From Phyto melanocephala (lineage: Eukaryota; Arthropoda; Insecta; Diptera; Rhinophoridae), in contig OW799237.1 of the NCBI GenBank assembly GCA_941918925.1, positions 1,221,201 through 1,285,200 on the forward strand: DNA of 64,000 nucleotides, in the 5' to 3' direction. Below, piece by piece: positions 61,708-64,000 of this stretch (positions within the stretch are counted from its first letter, which is position 1; each line of letters opens with the position of its first letter). A program made the position numbers and the translations under genes. The notes below the pieces were generated by a model. That model saw only the letters and a list, made by a program, of their open reading frames with translations. It had not been told where the DNA came from and made no database searches.

Positions 61708-62952
61708 GCTTACCAACAAACGACATTTGATATTTCTTAATATAGATTGTTGAATTCACAAGACTCTTAAATTTAGTGTTTCCATAATATCAGAGTTTTT
61801 ACAAATTTTAAAGAAGTATTTGCTTTCTATATATTCTATTTATATTTCTGCAAAATTATTATAATAAGACAATACGACACTTAGGTCTGATTGCTAATAA
61901 AGCAACTAAGTTTCTCCAAAGTACGAATATAAAAAAAAAATAATTTAAAAATACTATATGTATACATATTCATACTATTTGTACTATGTGTATTGGTACA
62001 AAGACGTCAGTATGACGCCCCTTAAGCATTCTAAAATATTAACGCATTCTCTTGCTGGGCATAGAGAGCGATTAATCCCATACGGCTTGACTTTTAACTC
62101 ATTAGCCATCGAATGCATGCATTTAATAAACAACTCTAACATCGCTCCATTGCCATAACAGTATTAAATGGAATTTGGGTTTTTTTTCTATATGTATCAT
62201 GTTGTAAATTTTTGTTGTTTGTAACTGCAAAGATAGAAGGGGGAGCACTAATAGCTGTTGTATCCAAATGGATTCATAATAAAAAAGCATTCAATATCTA
62301 TTTAATATGTGGAAAACGTACCAAGTAGTTTGTGTCACATAAACTATTAATGTAGTGATTATAACTGTTATTGTTGTTGCATGTTCAAGAAACGAAAAGA
62401 CACTGTATACAAGTGCGTACAAAATAATAAAAAATAAAAACAAAATGTTATGAAAACAATTATTCTAAGCGTTTTTGGGTATTTATTTCCTAGAAATTAA
62501 TTTCAAATTAATTTCGTTGTAGTTTTTAATTATTTTTTTAACATTTTGGTATAATTATTAAACCGAATTTTATAAGTAAATTAAAGAAAAGAAAAAAACA
62601 AATTTAGAGACATGAACATATCACTCACCAAAATATGGTAAAATTTTTGAAAGCGTGTAGAAAACAAGGTTTGGCTTTTTTAAATTCTAAGAAATAGAAT
62701 TCGTAGAATGACTACTAAGCAGAGGATCTATAATGAATTTAAAATTAAGAATTTGTGACAAGCTTGATAATTATTTTATTAGTATGGGATGGAGTACAAA
62801 AAATTTTAGGAAAAATCATATGTGCTCGTACGAAAGCACATTTCGTTTATATGAGTAAAGTAATTAACGGGATGTGAACGTTTTGTTATTATTGGCATTT
62901 TTATAGCTAAATTGACTTTATGTAATTTGGTTAATACAAATATATTACTGCA

Positions 62953-63030
62953 GGGTGGCCCAAAAGTAATTATGGGATTTTCTATTTTCTTATTTTATTT
63001 TTGTTAGTAAAATTCATTTATAAAATACCT
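62953..63030 (+). repeat. Possible lone Tc1/mariner-type terminus
   Basis: GCAGGGTGGCCCAAAAGTAA resembles the CAGGGTGGGC terminus of the transposon at 48853. No partner terminus or transposase motif was found to the right, so it may be a truncated copy or coincidence. Confidence 0.35.
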
Positions 63031-63805
63031 AGCGGTAAAAAGCATGGGTAAGCAGGCTTTATAAAAGTCCTTATTTAAACTCATTTAGCCGGCACAAAAA
63101 TTAAAAAAAAAAATTGACACGATAATGGACACTTTTCTTTCTTAAAGAAGAGATTTATAATGACTAAGGGAGTTCAGGGGCCTTCTGAATGGCATTTAAG
63201 GACAGACAGGGTAGAATGGTATCAAACATTTGAAAGAAGCTGTAAAATCAACTTTCTGAAGGTCTAATTTATAAAACCCTGTTGTCTTTTCCCACATACA
63301 TATATGAAAGTTAAAAACCAAAATCTTCATGTAATATCAAATACAGACTAAACGAAACGGTTCAACGAAAATCCGAAATAAGTACCGTTGTAGTTTCTGA
63401 TATTGGCTACCTTATAGTAAAAGTTTTTACTCTGTATAACATAATTTGGAACATTGCAAATATTTTAAAACAAGTTTGCTTTATGTAACGCAAATATAAA
63501 GAGAGGCCTAACCAAATTACTTTATTACTAAGAATTTAATATTTATACATGTACATATAAACAGCATTATTTATTTGTTAATCTAATAAGAGGGAAAATA
63601 TTTAAAAAAACTACGCGATATAAAGAATCGTATCGTATCAAAAACATTTTTAGCTTCTTAATGTAAATTGGAAATAAATATTTCTATTACTTTCTCAAAC
63701 TAAAAGACTAGCACACTAGGGACTAGACAACCGGATTTACAGTCTCGATACCCGCCAAAAGTCTGATCTGTTATGCTACAATAGTAAAATGTTATTCGTT
63801 ACTCT

Positions 63806-63822
63806 ATATATATATATATGTT
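63806..63822. repeat. (AT)n microsatellite
   Basis: Short uninterrupted AT run. Confidence 0.85.
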
Positions 63823-64000
63823 CCCGTCGTTCGTATAAGGAGCATAGGGCCTCTATTCGTTACTCTGCTTGGTACAAAACAAATTAGAATATTATTTGTA
63901 GCTAATTGATTTGTAATAAATAATCAAAGAAATAAATATTTTTTTTATTCCATTCGCCTACAAACAAAAATAAATTACCACGATAAAAAAGCTTTTAGTA

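Larger units (their letters stand above)
57914..64000 (-). other. Upstream intron or 5' region of the Side-family gene
   Basis: Begins at the CTTGCAG acceptor before 57913. No exon with a start codon and signal peptide ending in phase 1 was recognised on the minus strand, so the upstream exon is probably beyond 64000. The stretch holds two TIR elements (58821-59656 and 60425-61699) and a lone terminus at 62953. The remainder is AT-rich without recognised features. Confidence 0.7.

Noticed and set aside
63700..63860. LTR-like boundary with repeated ATTCGTTACTCT near the right edge
   Set aside because: Two short copies of a 12-mer do not define an LTR, and no primer-binding site or coding region is present.

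Overview
The window looks like nuclear DNA of a higher fly (Diptera, Brachycera, most likely a calyptrate). It is very AT-rich, has introns of up to 16 kb, contains many simple repeats, and its repeat families are those of flies: PTHR47326-type and Mos1-type mariners, Jockey-like non-LTR elements, a CTAG-ending Helitron, and a repeat carrying the fly-typical hairpin ATTCGGC-CGT-GCCGAAT. The taxon is inferred from these general features, not from a marker gene.

One protein-coding gene explains all the convincing coding sequence. It lies on the minus strand and is a member of the Sidestep (Side) family of immunoglobulin cell-surface proteins, which in Drosophila act as partners of Beaten-path (Beat) proteins in axon guidance and synaptic matching. 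Nine consecutive exons (57913 down to 2297) have canonical AG/GT borders and join in one open frame of 767 codons. They encode Ig1 (57778-57913 and 41541-41749), Ig2 (38537-38781 and 25400-25472), Ig3 (16912-17063 and 16644-16851), Ig4 (16393-16523 and 6694-6847) and Ig5 (one exon, 2297-3289). The signal-peptide exon must lie beyond the recognisable part on the right. The fibronectin-type, transmembrane and cytoplasmic exons lie to the left of position 1. Ig5 is unusual: about 240 low-complexity residues rich in Gln, His, Asn and Asp sit between its two disulfide cysteines.

The introns are crowded with transposon remains. From left to right: an old inverted-repeat structure (448-1156); PTHR47326-type transposase remnants at about 3960-4360, 7740-8057 and 10870-11300 (plus strand); a short non-autonomous Helitron (13661-13984); a hairpin-ended fly repeat (23841-24425); non-LTR RNase H / C-terminal remnants at about 30420-30970, 36980-37510 and 52300-53050; a Mos1-type mariner remnant (about 39690-40450, minus); two further PTHR47326-type copies (42400-43263 and 48853-49926, minus), the second with both inverted termini and TA flanks; a tandem 94-bp duplication (55870-56026); an 836-bp element with 33-bp terminal inverted repeats and many internal AAGCGACA-like motifs (58821-59656); and a 1275-bp hAT-like element with a perfect 8-bp target duplication (60425-61699).

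No rRNA, tRNA, CRISPR array or second gene could be supported. The most useful leads are the interrupted Ig5 domain and the two TIR elements at 58.8-61.7 kb.
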